64,000 nt of DNA, from assembly GCA_038323835.1 (NCBI GenBank), contig JBBQHI010000002.1:1-64000 (forward strand). Reading direction: 5' to 3'. A program made the translations under genes and the position numbers. The notes under the pieces were generated by a model, which had not been told where the DNA came from, ran no database searches, and was given only the letters and a program-made list of their open reading frames with translations. This DNA is from JACVRW01 sp038323835 (GTDB lineage: Bacteria > Actinomycetota > Thermoleophilia > Solirubrobacterales > Thermoleophilaceae). Shown here piece by piece: positions 42,838-52,785 of this stretch. Positions within the stretch are counted from its first letter, which is position 1. Each line of letters starts with the position of its first letter.

Positions 42838-44886
42838 ATGAAGGCTCGCTCGGCCGCCGTCAAGGCTCTGATGACGCTCGCTGTTTCCGTCGCCGTTCTG
42901 ACGGGACCCCTCGCCCCCAAGGCGAGCGCCACCGACCGCTATGCGTTCGCCAACGGGTGCTTCGCCCTGCGCACCATCGTGAGCCACAAGTTCGTGGTCA
43001 AGAACGCCGACGGCTCCTACCGTGCCACGGCGGCCGACAAGACCGGTGCCACCCCCTTCCGGATGCAGGCCACCGCGCTCGGCCGCTACCTCCTCTACGG
43101 GCCCGACGGCTCGATGCCGGCGGCGGGGCTGCTCAACAAGATCTCGGCCACGAAGACGCCCGGTCCCGCCGCCGACTGGGTGGTGGACACGGTCGGCCGG
43201 GCGTTCGTGCTCAAGGCCTTCCAGACCGGTCAGGGCGTGCGCTCGGGCACGGGCGGGGTGCTCGGCCTCGTGGCCTCCGACCCGGAGGGCATGGCCTTCG
43301 AGTCCACCACGGGCTGCTCGAACTTCCCCGAGGTCCAGGTGAACGTGACCGGCACGCCGCTCAAGGGCGCGACCCCGACCTCCCCGGTCCGCGGCTTTAT
43401 CGACGACCACATCCACCTGGGCGCGTTCGACTTCCTCGGCGGGCGCTTCCATTGCGGCCGTCCCTGGAGCCCGTACGGCGTGACCGTCGCGCTCACGGAC
43501 TGCCCCGACCACTTCCCCAACGGCGCCGGTGCGGTATTTGAGAACTTCCTCGCCAGCGGCAGCCCGGTGGGCACCCATTCGACCGACGGGTGGCCCAGCT
43601 TCGCCGGCTGGCCCCGCGACGAGTCTCAGACGCACGAGGGCACGTACTGGAAGTGGATCGAGCGCGCCTGGCGCTCCGGGCTCCGCCTGATGGTGAACGA
43701 CCTGGTGGAGAACCGCGCGCTCTGCGACCTCTATCCGCTGAAGAAGAACAACTGCAACGAGATGACGAGCGCGTACAAGCAGGCCGACGACATCCAGGCG
43801 CTGCAGGACTACATCGACGCTCAGTTCGGGGGGCCGGGCAAGGGCTTCTTCCGGATCGTGAAGAGCTCGGCCGAGGCCCGCCAGGTGATCAACTCGGGCA
43901 AGCTCGCCGTGGTGCTCGGAGTCGAGGAGTCGGAGGTGCTCAACTGCGGGCAGACCAACGGGACGCCGAAGTGCACGGCGGCACAGATCGACAGCGAGCT
44001 CAACGGGCTCTACACCCGCGGCATCCGGTCGCTCTTCCCGGTCCACAAGTTCGACAATGCGCTCGGCGGCACCAAGTTCGACGGTGGCACCTCCGGGGTC
44101 GTGGTGAACGCCGGGAACAAGTACGCGACGGGGCAGTTCTGGGCGGCCAACCACTGCGACGCGGCCGACCACGACAACGAGCCCACCAATCCCGCGGGCC
44201 AGAACGCGCTGCTCGCCACCCTGTTCGGCCCGGTGGCGGCCAACCAGCTGCTCTCCGGGCAGCTGCCGGTGTATCCGCCCGGGCCGCTGTGCAACCCCAA
44301 GGGCCTCACCACCCTGGGCGATCACCTCATCCGATCGATGATGAAGAAGGGCATGATCGTCGAGACCGACCACATGAGCGTGAAGACGCGTCAGCAGACG
44401 CTCTCGATCCTCGAGGCCGCGCACTATCCGGGCGTGATCTCGAGCCACTCGTGGGGCGACCTCGGCACGCAGAAGCGGCTCCAGAAGCTCGGTGGGCCCG
44501 TGGGCCCGATCTCGAGCGTGGCCAACCAGTTCGCCGACGAGTGGCGGGTCGCCCGTGCGAATCGCGACACCCGCTTCACCTTCGGCACGCCGTTCGGCTC
44601 GGACATCAACGGCCTGCACGCCCAGCCCGTGCCGCGCGCGGGTGCCGCGCAGAATCCGGTGGTCTACCCCTTCCGCTCGTTCGACGGCGGCAGCGTCATC
44701 GACCGCCAGCACTCGGGCACGAAGGTGTACGACATCAACACGGACGGCGTCGATCACTACGGCCTCTACCCGGACTGGATCGAGGATCTCCGCAAGGTCG
44801 CGGGGCCGCAGATCGTGTCCGACATGGCCAACGGAGCGGAGGCCTACCTGCAGATGTGGGCACGGGCGGAGGCCGCCGCGCAGTGA
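42838..44886 (+). CDS. Secreted amidohydrolase-superfamily protein (M19 dipeptidase-like)
   Basis: The 682-residue precursor has a signal peptide (1-31). Metal-ligand candidates are His191 and His193 in FIDDHIHLGAF, Glu in VLGVEESEVL, His in MIVETDHMSVKT and His in VISSHSWGD, which together resemble a membrane-dipeptidase-type TIM barrel. A beta-rich region occupies 32-185 before the barrel. Substrate unknown. A strong Shine-Dalgarno (GAGGAGGAGAGG) precedes ATG 42838. The NTF2-like and phosphodiesterase genes follow in the same direction but have their own -10 sequences. Confidence 0.8.
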   Translation: MKARSAAVKALMTLAVSVAVLTGPLAPKASATDRYAFANGCFALRTIVSHKFVVKNADGSYRATAADKTGATPFRMQATALGRYLLYGPDGSMPAAGLLNKISATKTPGPAADWVVDTVGRAFVLKAFQTGQGVRSGTGGVLGLVASDPEGMAFESTTGCSNFPEVQVNVTGTPLKGATPTSPVRGFIDDHIHLGAFDFLGGRFHCGRPWSPYGVTVALTDCPDHFPNGAGAVFENFLASGSPVGTHSTDGWPSFAGWPRDESQTHEGTYWKWIERAWRSGLRLMVNDLVENRALCDLYPLKKNNCNEMTSAYKQADDIQALQDYIDAQFGGPGKGFFRIVKSSAEARQVINSGKLAVVLGVEESEVLNCGQTNGTPKCTAAQIDSELNGLYTRGIRSLFPVHKFDNALGGTKFDGGTSGVVVNAGNKYATGQFWAANHCDAADHDNEPTNPAGQNALLATLFGPVAANQLLSGQLPVYPPGPLCNPKGLTTLGDHLIRSMMKKGMIVETDHMSVKTRQQTLSILEAAHYPGVISSHSWGDLGTQKRLQKLGGPVGPISSVANQFADEWRVARANRDTRFTFGTPFGSDINGLHAQPVPRAGAAQNPVVYPFRSFDGGSVIDRQHSGTKVYDINTDGVDHYGLYPDWIEDLRKVAGPQIVSDMANGAEAYLQMWARAEAAAQ

Positions 44887-44915
44887 GCGGCTGAAAGGCC
44901 GTACCGTTTCCGGCG

Positions 44916-45314
44916 ATGGCCGGCGAGCGCGAGAAGCTGGTGCGGAGGTTCTTCGAGCACCTGAACGCCGGGCGGCTCGACGACTCGCTCGCGCTGATGC
45001 ATCCGGACATCGTGATCGTGGTCCCGCCGTCGCTGTCGGCGGAGCCCGACACGTACGAGGGACTCGAGGGCGCACAGCGCTACATGGACGGCTTCCAGGG
45101 GCTCGTGGAACAGGTGTACTTCGCCCCCGGCACGATCGTTGAGGAGGAGGGCAGGCTGCTGGTGGAGTTCACGCTCGGCGGTCGCGGCGCGCAGAGCGGC
45201 ATCGACCTCACCCAGCTCGCCACGGGGGTGATCTGGATGGAGGACGACCTGATCCTCCGCATCGAGACCCACCCGGACCTGGACACCGCCCGCGCCGCCG
45301 CCCGCGGCCGGTAG
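44916..45314 (+). CDS. NTF2/SnoaL-like protein
   Basis: The 132 residues fit the cone-shaped NTF2-like fold: KLVRRFFEHLNAGRLDDSL helix, DIVIVVPPSL strand, EGLEGAQRYMDGF and a C-terminal sheet with GVIWMEDDLILRIETHPD. Such proteins can be ketosteroid isomerase-like enzymes or binding subunits; no catalytic Asp is obvious. It starts at ATG 44916, 29 bp after the amidohydrolase stop, with TACCGT eight bases before. Confidence 0.75.
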   Translation: MAGEREKLVRRFFEHLNAGRLDDSLALMHPDIVIVVPPSLSAEPDTYEGLEGAQRYMDGFQGLVEQVYFAPGTIVEEEGRLLVEFTLGGRGAQSGIDLTQLATGVIWMEDDLILRIETHPDLDTARAAARGR

Positions 45315-45342
45315 GAGCGGGGCGGGCCGGGTGCGCGCGGGC

Positions 45343-45348
45343 TATGGT
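45343..45348 (+). promoter_or_regulatory. -10-like TATGGT, leaderless spacing
   Basis: TATGGT stands exactly six bases before ATG 45355. There is no Shine-Dalgarno sequence in the intervening bases. Confidence 0.5.
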
Positions 45349-45354
45349 CGGTTC

Positions 45355-46326
45355 ATGCGCAGACTGACGATTGCCGCCCTCGCCCTTGGTGCCCTTCTGG
45401 GGATGTCCGTGCCCGCCGAGGCCGGAAACCGCTGGATCCAGAAGAAGGCGCCGCTCAACATCGCCCATCAGGGCGGCGAGGACGAGTTCCCGTCGAACAC
45501 CCTCTACGCGTTCCACAAGGCGCTTCGGGTGGGCGCCGACATGCTGGAGCTGGACGTGGGCGTGACGAAGGACAACAAGGTGATCGTGATGCACGACACC
45601 ACGGTCGACGGCAAGACGAACGGCACCGGCAACGTCTCGTCGCTCACGCTCAGGCAGATCAAGCGGCTGGATGCGGCTTACTGGTTCGCGCCCGCGGGCG
45701 ACTCGCACTACAGCCACAGCCTGCCCGCGTCCGCGTACCGGTTCCGCGGCATCGCCACCGGCCAGCGCAGGCCGCCCGGCCACTTCAGGCGCTCCGACTT
45801 CCGGGTGCCCACGCTTCGGCAGGTGCTGCGGACCTTCCCGCACACGCCGATCAACATCGAGATCAAGGGACGCACTCCCACCGAGGACGTGTCCGAGTAC
45901 CTCCAGAACGCCGACGTGCTGGCCAATCTCCTCAAGCGGACCAAGCGCAAGGACCTGATCGTCGTCTCCTTCCAGCAGGCCGCGGTGGACCGCTTCCACT
46001 CGCTGGATCCGAACATCGACGTCGCCCCCGGCATCGCCGGCGCCGCGGCGTGGATCTTCGGAGGCGCCTCGCCCGGCCCGGGTGTGGCCGCGTTCCAGGT
46101 GCCGATCACGTTCGGTCCCACGCCGATCACCACGGCCGCTCGGGTGGCCCTCGCGCACAGCCAGGGGTACGCCTGGCAGAACTGGTTCGGAGGCACCGAT
46201 CCGGACTCGCCCGAGAGCTGGCGGAGCCTGATCGACATGTGCGTGGACGGCACGATGACGGCCCGCCCGCGGGCGTATGAGGCCGTGCTGCGGTCGCATC
46301 CGCGCCCGGCGAGCTGCAAGCTCTAG
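45355..46326 (+). CDS. Secreted glycerophosphodiester phosphodiesterase
   Basis: This 323-residue exported enzyme (signal peptide 1-23) has the GDPD TIM-barrel residues: His38 in IAHQGGEDEFPSNTLYAF, Glu65 and Asp67 in LELDVGVTKD and His80 in VMHDTTVDG. The usual HRG...PENT reads HQG...PSNT, a variant seen in other actinobacterial secreted GDPDs, so the alcohol specificity may differ. It would free glycerol 3-phosphate from lipid head groups or teichoic-type polymers. Its end overlaps the convergent aldolase gene by four bases. Confidence 0.87.
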   Translation: MRRLTIAALALGALLGMSVPAEAGNRWIQKKAPLNIAHQGGEDEFPSNTLYAFHKALRVGADMLELDVGVTKDNKVIVMHDTTVDGKTNGTGNVSSLTLRQIKRLDAAYWFAPAGDSHYSHSLPASAYRFRGIATGQRRPPGHFRRSDFRVPTLRQVLRTFPHTPINIEIKGRTPTEDVSEYLQNADVLANLLKRTKRKDLIVVSFQQAAVDRFHSLDPNIDVAPGIAGAAAWIFGGASPGPGVAAFQVPITFGPTPITTAARVALAHSQGYAWQNWFGGTDPDSPESWRSLIDMCVDGTMTARPRAYEAVLRSHPRPASCKL

Positions 46327-47342
46327 GGCGCCAGGATCTTCTCGAAGGCGGCCAGGGCGTCGTCCACGCCCTGGCGGTCCACGTCCAGGTGCGTCACGCA
46401 GCGGATCCGCCCTCGGCCGCCTGAGCTGATCCGGATGCCCTCGTCCGCCATCGCGGCGATCAACCCGGCGGGATCGTCCACGGAGGCGATCACGATGTTG
46501 GTCTCCTGAGGGAGAACGTCGAGGCCGAGACCGCGCAGGCCGTCGGCCAGCACCCGGGCGTTCTCGTGGTCGTCGGCCAGGCGCTCCACGTGGTGATCGA
46601 GCGCGTGGAGGCATCCCGCGGCGAGCACGCCCGCCTGGCGCATGGCCCCGCCGAGCATCTGCTTCCAGCGCCAGGCCTCGCCGATCAGCTCGCGAGACCC
46701 GCACAGCACGGCGCCCACCGGAGCGCCCAGGCCCTTCGAGAAGTCGAGCCAGGCGGTGTCGAAGCCCGAGGCGTAGTCCGCCGCCGGCACCCCGGAGGCC
46801 ACCGACGCGTTCAGCAGGCGGGCGCCGTCCAGGTGGGCCCGCAGCTCGTGGCGGCGGGCCACCTCGACCACCTCGCGGATCTGCTCCAGCGGCCACACCC
46901 GCCCGCCGCCCATGTTCGTGGTCTGCTCCACCGACACCAGCCGCGTGCGCGGCAGGTAGCGGTCGGCGGGGAGGATGGCCTCCTCCACCTGCTCCGGGGT
47001 GAACATCCCCGCCTCGCCGTCCAGGCGGTTGGTCATGGCGCCGGCCAGCTCGGCCGGGCCCCCGGCCTCGGCGATGATCGGGTGCGAGGTGCGATGGAGG
47101 ATCACCTCGTCGCCCCCGGCCCGGATATGGAGCCGAAAACCGATCCCGTTGCACATCGTGCCGCTGGGCAGGAAGAGGCCCGCCTCGTGCCCGAGGAGCT
47201 CGGCCACGCGCTCCTGGAGGCGGAGGACGGTGGGGTCGTCCAGGCGCTGCTCGTCCCCCACCTCGGCCTCGGCGATCGCGCGTCGCATGGCCGCGGTGGG
47301 CCGCGACTGCGTGTCGCTGTAGAGATTGACGCGGAGGCTCAC
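46323..47342 (-). CDS. Low-specificity threonine aldolase-like PLP enzyme
   Basis: This 339-residue fold-type I enzyme begins with NLYSDTQSRPTAAM. It has FLPSGTMCNGI, HLDGARLLNASVA and the PLP-binding Lys in WLDFSKGLGAPVGAVL, followed by a C-terminal GGRGRIRCVTHLDV. It would cleave threonine or allo-threonine to glycine and acetaldehyde. GTG 47342 overlaps the ribH stop as GTGA, which makes it the last gene of the riboflavin operon; a role for it in flavin synthesis is not known. Confidence 0.88.
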   Translation of the reverse strand: MSLRVNLYSDTQSRPTAAMRRAIAEAEVGDEQRLDDPTVLRLQERVAELLGHEAGLFLPSGTMCNGIGFRLHIRAGGDEVILHRTSHPIIAEAGGPAELAGAMTNRLDGEAGMFTPEQVEEAILPADRYLPRTRLVSVEQTTNMGGGRVWPLEQIREVVEVARRHELRAHLDGARLLNASVASGVPAADYASGFDTAWLDFSKGLGAPVGAVLCGSRELIGEAWRWKQMLGGAMRQAGVLAAGCLHALDHHVERLADDHENARVLADGLRGLGLDVLPQETNIVIASVDDPAGLIAAMADEGIRISSGGRGRIRCVTHLDVDRQGVDDALAAFEKILAP

Positions 47343-47767
47343 GAGGCGAGCGACCGTCGCAGCTCGGCCATGCGCAGCACGGCCCGGGCCGCTTCCTCGC
47401 CCTGATGGCGCTTGCCTCCGCCCACGCGGGCCAGCGCCTGCTCCATCGACTCCACCGTGAGCACCCCGAAGGAGCACGGGACCCCGGTGTCGAGCGAGAC
47501 CCGGGCGATGCCCGCCGCCGCCTCGCCGCAGACATAATCGTAGTGGGAGGTCTCCCCCCGGATCACCGCGCCGAGGCACGCCACGCCGGCGTAGCGGCCC
47601 GAGTCGGCGCAGTACTTGGCCGCCAGCGGAAGCTCGAACGCCCCGGGCACGTCGTGGATCTCCAGGCCCACGCCCTCGGCCTCGAACACCCGCCGCGCGC
47701 CCTCCACGAGGCGAGCCGCCAGATCCGCGTAGAAGCGGCCCACGCAGGCCGCGTAGAGGTCACTCAT
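47339..47767 (-). CDS. ribH: 6,7-dimethyl-8-ribityllumazine synthase
   Basis: The 142-residue enzyme condenses the pyrimidine from RibD with the 4-carbon unit from RibBA. Blocks: VPGAFELPLAAKYCAD, GAVIRGETSHYDYVC, and FGVLTVESMEQALAR. The N-terminus is slightly short. It overlaps ribBA by eight bases and the aldolase by four. All four rib genes together give riboflavin from GTP and ribulose 5-phosphate. Confidence 0.93.
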   Translation of the reverse strand: MSDLYAACVGRFYADLAARLVEGARRVFEAEGVGLEIHDVPGAFELPLAAKYCADSGRYAGVACLGAVIRGETSHYDYVCGEAAAGIARVSLDTGVPCSFGVLTVESMEQALARVGGGKRHQGEEAARAVLRMAELRRSLAS

Positions 47768-49088
47768 CCCGTCGGCGCGGGGCCGGGCCCTGGCCGTAAA
47801 GGTCGGGCATCTCCTCGTCCTCCGCGCGCTCGCGGTCGAGGATGCGCTCCTCCAGGATCATCTCCTCGTCGAGCGCCAGGCCCTGGTGGTGGAGGAGGTG
47901 GCCCATGCGCTCCTTCTTGGCCCTCAGGTATTCCCGGTTGTGCTCGCCCGGGGCGTGCTCGATCGGGATCTGGTCGGTCACGGTGAGCCCGTAGCCCTCG
48001 AGTCCCACGATCTTCTTGGGGTTGTTGGTGAGCAGGCGGATCGAGCCCAGCCCGAGGTCCACGAGGATCTGGGCCCCGATGCCGTAGTCGCGCAGGTCCG
48101 CGGGCAGGCCGAGGCGCACGTTCGCGTCCACGGTGTCGAGGCCCTCCTCCTGGAGGCGGTAGGCCCGCAGCTTGTTGAGCAGCCCGATGCCGCGGCCCTC
48201 CTGGGCCAGGTACAGGAGCACGCCCCTCCCCTCGTTCTGGATCCGCACGAGCGCGTCCTCGAGCTGCTCGCCGCAGTCGCAGCGAAGGGAGTGGAACACG
48301 TCGCCGGTGAGGCACTCGGAGTGCACCCGCACCAGAACGTCGTCCTGCCCCGCCACCTCACCGGCGACCATGGCCACGTGGTGCTTGTCGTCCACGAGCG
48401 AGCGGTACCCGACCACGTTGAAGTCGCCGAACCTCGTGGGCAGCTGGGTCTCCACCACGCGCTCCACCAGCTTGTCGTGGCGCCTGCGGTGGGCGATCAG
48501 GTCGGAGACCGTGATCATCTTCAGGCCGTGCTCGGCGCAGTAGCGCTCGAGGTCGGGCACCCGGGCCATCGTGCCGTCGTCGTTCATCACCTCGCAGATC
48601 ACGCCCGAGGGGTTGAGCCCGGCCAGGCGGGCCAGGTCGATCGCCGCCTCGGTCTGGCCGGTGCGCTCGAGCACCCCTCCCTCCTTCGCCTTCAGCGGGA
48701 AGATGTGGCCGGGCTGCACCACGTCGCGGGGGCGCGACTTGGGGTCGATGGCCACCTGGATCGTGTGAGCCCGGTCGTGGGCCGAGATGCCGGTGGTGAT
48801 GCCCTCCCGCGCCTCGATCGACACCGTGAACGCGGTCTGGAACGGGGACTCGTTCTTCGCCGCCATCAGATCCAGGCCCAGCTCGTCGCAGCGCGCCGGG
48901 GTCAGGGCCAGGCAGATGAGCCCGCGCCCGTGCGTGGCCATGAAGTTGATGGCCTCCGGGGTAGCGAACTGGGCGGCGAGCGTGAGGTCGCCCTCGTTCT
49001 CGCGGTCCTCCGCGTCGCAGACCACCACCATCCGTCCCGCCCGGACGTCCTCGATCGCCTCCTCGACGCTGCTGAAGGGCGCGCTCAT
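47760..49088 (-). CDS. ribBA: Bifunctional DHBP synthase / GTP cyclohydrolase II
   Basis: The 442 residues hold RibB (1-205: DAEDRENEGDLTLAAQFAT, HGRGLICLALTP, HDRAHTIQVAID) and RibA (206-410: VRVHSECLTGDVFHSLRCDC with the three zinc cysteines, LAQEGRGIGLLNKL). The first makes the four-carbon unit, the second opens GTP. ATG 49088 overlaps the ribE stop as ATGA. A Glu-rich C-terminal tail follows (EEMILEERILDRERAEDEEM). Confidence 0.95.
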   Translation of the reverse strand: MSAPFSSVEEAIEDVRAGRMVVVCDAEDRENEGDLTLAAQFATPEAINFMATHGRGLICLALTPARCDELGLDLMAAKNESPFQTAFTVSIEAREGITTGISAHDRAHTIQVAIDPKSRPRDVVQPGHIFPLKAKEGGVLERTGQTEAAIDLARLAGLNPSGVICEVMNDDGTMARVPDLERYCAEHGLKMITVSDLIAHRRRHDKLVERVVETQLPTRFGDFNVVGYRSLVDDKHHVAMVAGEVAGQDDVLVRVHSECLTGDVFHSLRCDCGEQLEDALVRIQNEGRGVLLYLAQEGRGIGLLNKLRAYRLQEEGLDTVDANVRLGLPADLRDYGIGAQILVDLGLGSIRLLTNNPKKIVGLEGYGLTVTDQIPIEHAPGEHNREYLRAKKERMGHLLHHQGLALDEEMILEERILDRERAEDEEMPDLYGQGPAPRRRDE

Positions 49089-49690
49089 GCCGCGCCCCCG
49101 CCCACCGCCGCCCGCGCGGCCTTCTCGGCGTACTTCGCCAGCACGTCCACCTCCAGGTTCACGGTGCGGCCCGGCTCGGCCGCGCCAAGCGTCGTCCGCT
49201 CGAGTGTCTCCGGGATGAGCGACACGGAGAACCCGGAGTCGTCCACCTCGAAGGCCGTGAGCGACACGCCGTCCACGGCGATCGAGCCCTTGTCCACGAC
49301 GTAGCGGAGGATCTCCGGCGGAGCCTCCACGGTCACGATGCGGGCGAAGCCGTCCTCGGTCACCCGCACAACCGTTCCCGTCCCGTCCACGTGTCCCTGG
49401 ACCACGTGTCCGCCGAGCCGGTCGCCGGCCCGCAGCGGCAGCTCCAGGTTCACCTCGTCGCCCGGGACGAGCGGCCCGAGCGAGGTGCGAGCAAGGGTCT
49501 CGCCCATCAGGTCGGCGGCGAACCCGTCCGCGTCGGGGTCGCGCGCGGTCAGGCACACGCCGTTCACCGCGATCGAGTCGCCGCCGGCGAGCTCCGCCGC
49601 CAGCGCGGTGTGCACGCGCAGGCGCGCCCCGGCGCCATCGCGGTCGATCGTCTCGACGGTGCCCATTCCTGCCACCAGCCCGGTGAACAT
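49085..49690 (-). CDS. ribE: Riboflavin synthase alpha chain
   Basis: This 201-residue enzyme forms riboflavin from two lumazines. Two lumazine-binding barrels are seen: MFTGLVAGMGTV and NGVCLTARDP in the first, GHVVQGHVDGTGTVVRV and DGVSLTAFEVDDSGFSV in the second. It lies between ribD (7 bp) and ribBA (overlap four bases). Confidence 0.95.
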   Translation of the reverse strand: MFTGLVAGMGTVETIDRDGAGARLRVHTALAAELAGGDSIAVNGVCLTARDPDADGFAADLMGETLARTSLGPLVPGDEVNLELPLRAGDRLGGHVVQGHVDGTGTVVRVTEDGFARIVTVEAPPEILRYVVDKGSIAVDGVSLTAFEVDDSGFSVSLIPETLERTTLGAAEPGRTVNLEVDVLAKYAEKAARAAVGGGAA

Positions 49691-49697
49691 CAGTCGC

Positions 49698-50845
<1,148 letters not shown>

Positions 50846-50846
<1 letters not shown>

Positions 50847-50861
50847 TGACTCGCGAGTCAA
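50846..50861. promoter_or_regulatory. Perfect 16-bp palindrome at the ribD promoter
   Basis: TTGACTCGCGAGTCAA is a perfect palindrome. It begins at the first base of the ribD ATG and ends at the -10-like TACTGT of the minus strand, so a bound dimer would block ribD transcription. It also lies 40 bp before the -10 of the divergent glycosyltransferase gene. No known flavin regulator site was recognised. Confidence 0.55.
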
Positions 50862-50900
50862 CAGTACCAGCGGGCATGCCGGCCCAGCGGGGGCGGCCAC

Positions 50901-50906
50901 TACGCT
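50901..50906 (+). promoter_or_regulatory. -10-like TACGCT, leaderless spacing
   Basis: TACGCT is followed by six bases and the GTG start of the membrane glycosyltransferase at 50913. Confidence 0.5.
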
Positions 50907-50912
50907 GCGCCC

Positions 50913-52730
50913 GTGCCCCGGGTGCTGCTCGGCCTGACCCTGATCGGCGGCTTCGCGCTGCGGATCTGGAACAACGACTACGGCCTCCCCTACGTCTGGA
51001 GCCTCGACGAGGGCTCCCATTTCGCGAGCCGCTCGGTGGAGATGTTCTGGCAGGGCTACGACCCCGGCTACTACCAGAACCCCGCCGCCTACACCTACCT
51101 CGTGTACGGCCTCCTGCGAGCGATGTACGGGCCGTTCGGGTTCCTCTTCAACCTGCCCTTCGGGAACATCACCGAGCAATTCAGCAAGGACCCCACCGAG
51201 ATCTGGGTGGCCGCGCGCACCCTGGCCGCCGTGCTCTGCATGCTGGGCGTGGTGGCCACCTACTGGGCCGCGCGGCGCGTGTGGGGAGCGCGCGAGGGCG
51301 TGGTGGCCGCGGCGATCCTCTCGTTCGCCTTCCTGCCGGTGGCCTACTCGCGTGTGGCCGTGACGGACGTGGGATCCATGATCGGCGTGGCGCTGGCCCT
51401 CTACGGATCGGTGCGCGCCCACGAGGAGGGGCGCCTGCGCCACTACGCGCTGGCCGGCGCCGCCGCGGGACTGGCCATGGCCTTCAAGTACACCGCCGGG
51501 CTGGCGCTCGCGCCCCTGGCCATCGCCGCGCTGTCCCGGCTGCGCGCCGACCGGGCCCGCGCCGTGGCCGGCCTGGCCGCGGGGAGCGCGCTGGCCCTCG
51601 TGGTGTTCCTGGCCCTCAATCCGTACGTGATCGGCTCCTTCGACGCCTGGTGGACCGACCTGCGCGACCAGGCGCAGGTGGCCGCGGACCAGTCAAAGCC
51701 GGGCCAGGACCACGGCGGCGCGGGCTACTACCTCGGGAGCCTGGGCTGGGGCCTCGGGTGGGCCGCCGCGCTGGCCGCGCTGGCCGGCGCCGTGATCGAG
51801 CTGAGGCGCGACCTCGTGCGCGGGCTGATGCTGGCCGTGGTGCCGGTGGCGCTGTTCATGTACCTGAGCTTCCAGGCCCGCTACTTCGGCCGCTGGCTGC
51901 TGCCCGCCTACCCGGCGCTGGCCATGCTGGCCGCCGTGGCGCTGGTGCGCGCTGCGGACGCGCTGCCGACCCGGCGTGGTGCGCTGCCGCTCCGCGCCGC
52001 GGGCCTGGCCGCGCTGGTGGTGGTGGCCCTGGCCCAGCCCGTGGCCGCCGACGTGCGCTCGGCCCTCGTGCTCGGCCGTGAGGACACACGGCTGCAGGCA
52101 CGCGGCTGGCTGGAGCAGCGCTACCCCCCGGAGCTGCGGGTGGCGATCGAGCCGGCGGTACCGGGGCGCTTCTACCGCTCGAACCCCGACGGCCGGCTGC
52201 CCGCCTGGCTCTCGCGCTGCCCCGCGCGGGACGGCTGGACCTCCGACGGCTTCGCCTACACCGGTCCCGGCGGCCGCCGGGTATGCGAGCAGTTCAAGCC
52301 CGGCCAGTTCGCGCGCCCGGACGGCGGCGTGCGGGCCTCGGCCTACCACCTGCTGCTCTCCCCCGAGGTGGTGGACGACTACCGGCGCTACGGGTACTGC
52401 CTGGTGATGACCGTCGGCGTGGTGCGCGAGCGCGCGCTGGCCACCGGCGAGCCCCGCGTGCGGGCCTACTACCGGCGCCTCGAGCGGGAGTCCCGCCTGG
52501 TCCGCTCGTTCAGCCCCTACGACCCGGGCGCGGACCCGGTGTCCTTCAACTTCGACCTCTCCTACAACTACTACCCCACCGCCTACCAGCGGCCGGGGCC
52601 CGCGGTGCGGATCTACCGGCTGCGCGACTGCACGCAGGGCTACGGTCCGCCGCTGATACGGATCCCCAAGGTGAAGGAGCTGCCCCCCTTCCGCCCGCGC
52701 GACGACAACGCGCCGGACGAGGAGACGTAG
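50913..52730 (+). CDS. GT39-family membrane glycosyltransferase
   Basis: The 605-residue protein has about ten membrane helices in its first 390 residues and then a soluble domain. The first loop contains WSLDEGSHFAS, the Asp-Glu pair of ArnT/PMT-type enzymes, which use polyprenyl-phosphate sugars as donors. It would act at the outer face of the membrane on a protein, lipid or polymer. It begins with GTG 50913 and is divergent from the riboflavin operon. The last gene's neighbourhood, with GH6 and sulfatase-like genes, suggests envelope polysaccharide work. Confidence 0.8.
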   Translation: MPRVLLGLTLIGGFALRIWNNDYGLPYVWSLDEGSHFASRSVEMFWQGYDPGYYQNPAAYTYLVYGLLRAMYGPFGFLFNLPFGNITEQFSKDPTEIWVAARTLAAVLCMLGVVATYWAARRVWGAREGVVAAAILSFAFLPVAYSRVAVTDVGSMIGVALALYGSVRAHEEGRLRHYALAGAAAGLAMAFKYTAGLALAPLAIAALSRLRADRARAVAGLAAGSALALVVFLALNPYVIGSFDAWWTDLRDQAQVAADQSKPGQDHGGAGYYLGSLGWGLGWAAALAALAGAVIELRRDLVRGLMLAVVPVALFMYLSFQARYFGRWLLPAYPALAMLAAVALVRAADALPTRRGALPLRAAGLAALVVVALAQPVAADVRSALVLGREDTRLQARGWLEQRYPPELRVAIEPAVPGRFYRSNPDGRLPAWLSRCPARDGWTSDGFAYTGPGGRRVCEQFKPGQFARPDGGVRASAYHLLLSPEVVDDYRRYGYCLVMTVGVVRERALATGEPRVRAYYRRLERESRLVRSFSPYDPGADPVSFNFDLSYNYYPTAYQRPGPAVRIYRLRDCTQGYGPPLIRIPKVKELPPFRPRDDNAPDEET

Positions 52731-52785
52731 GGATGGCGAGTACGCGTCGCGCCAACAGGGCCCTCGACGCAGCGGGGCGGGCGGG

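Noticed and set aside
50847..50912. FMN riboswitch before ribD
   Set aside because: The 66-bp region lacks the conserved RFN-element segments and is too short for the aptamer.
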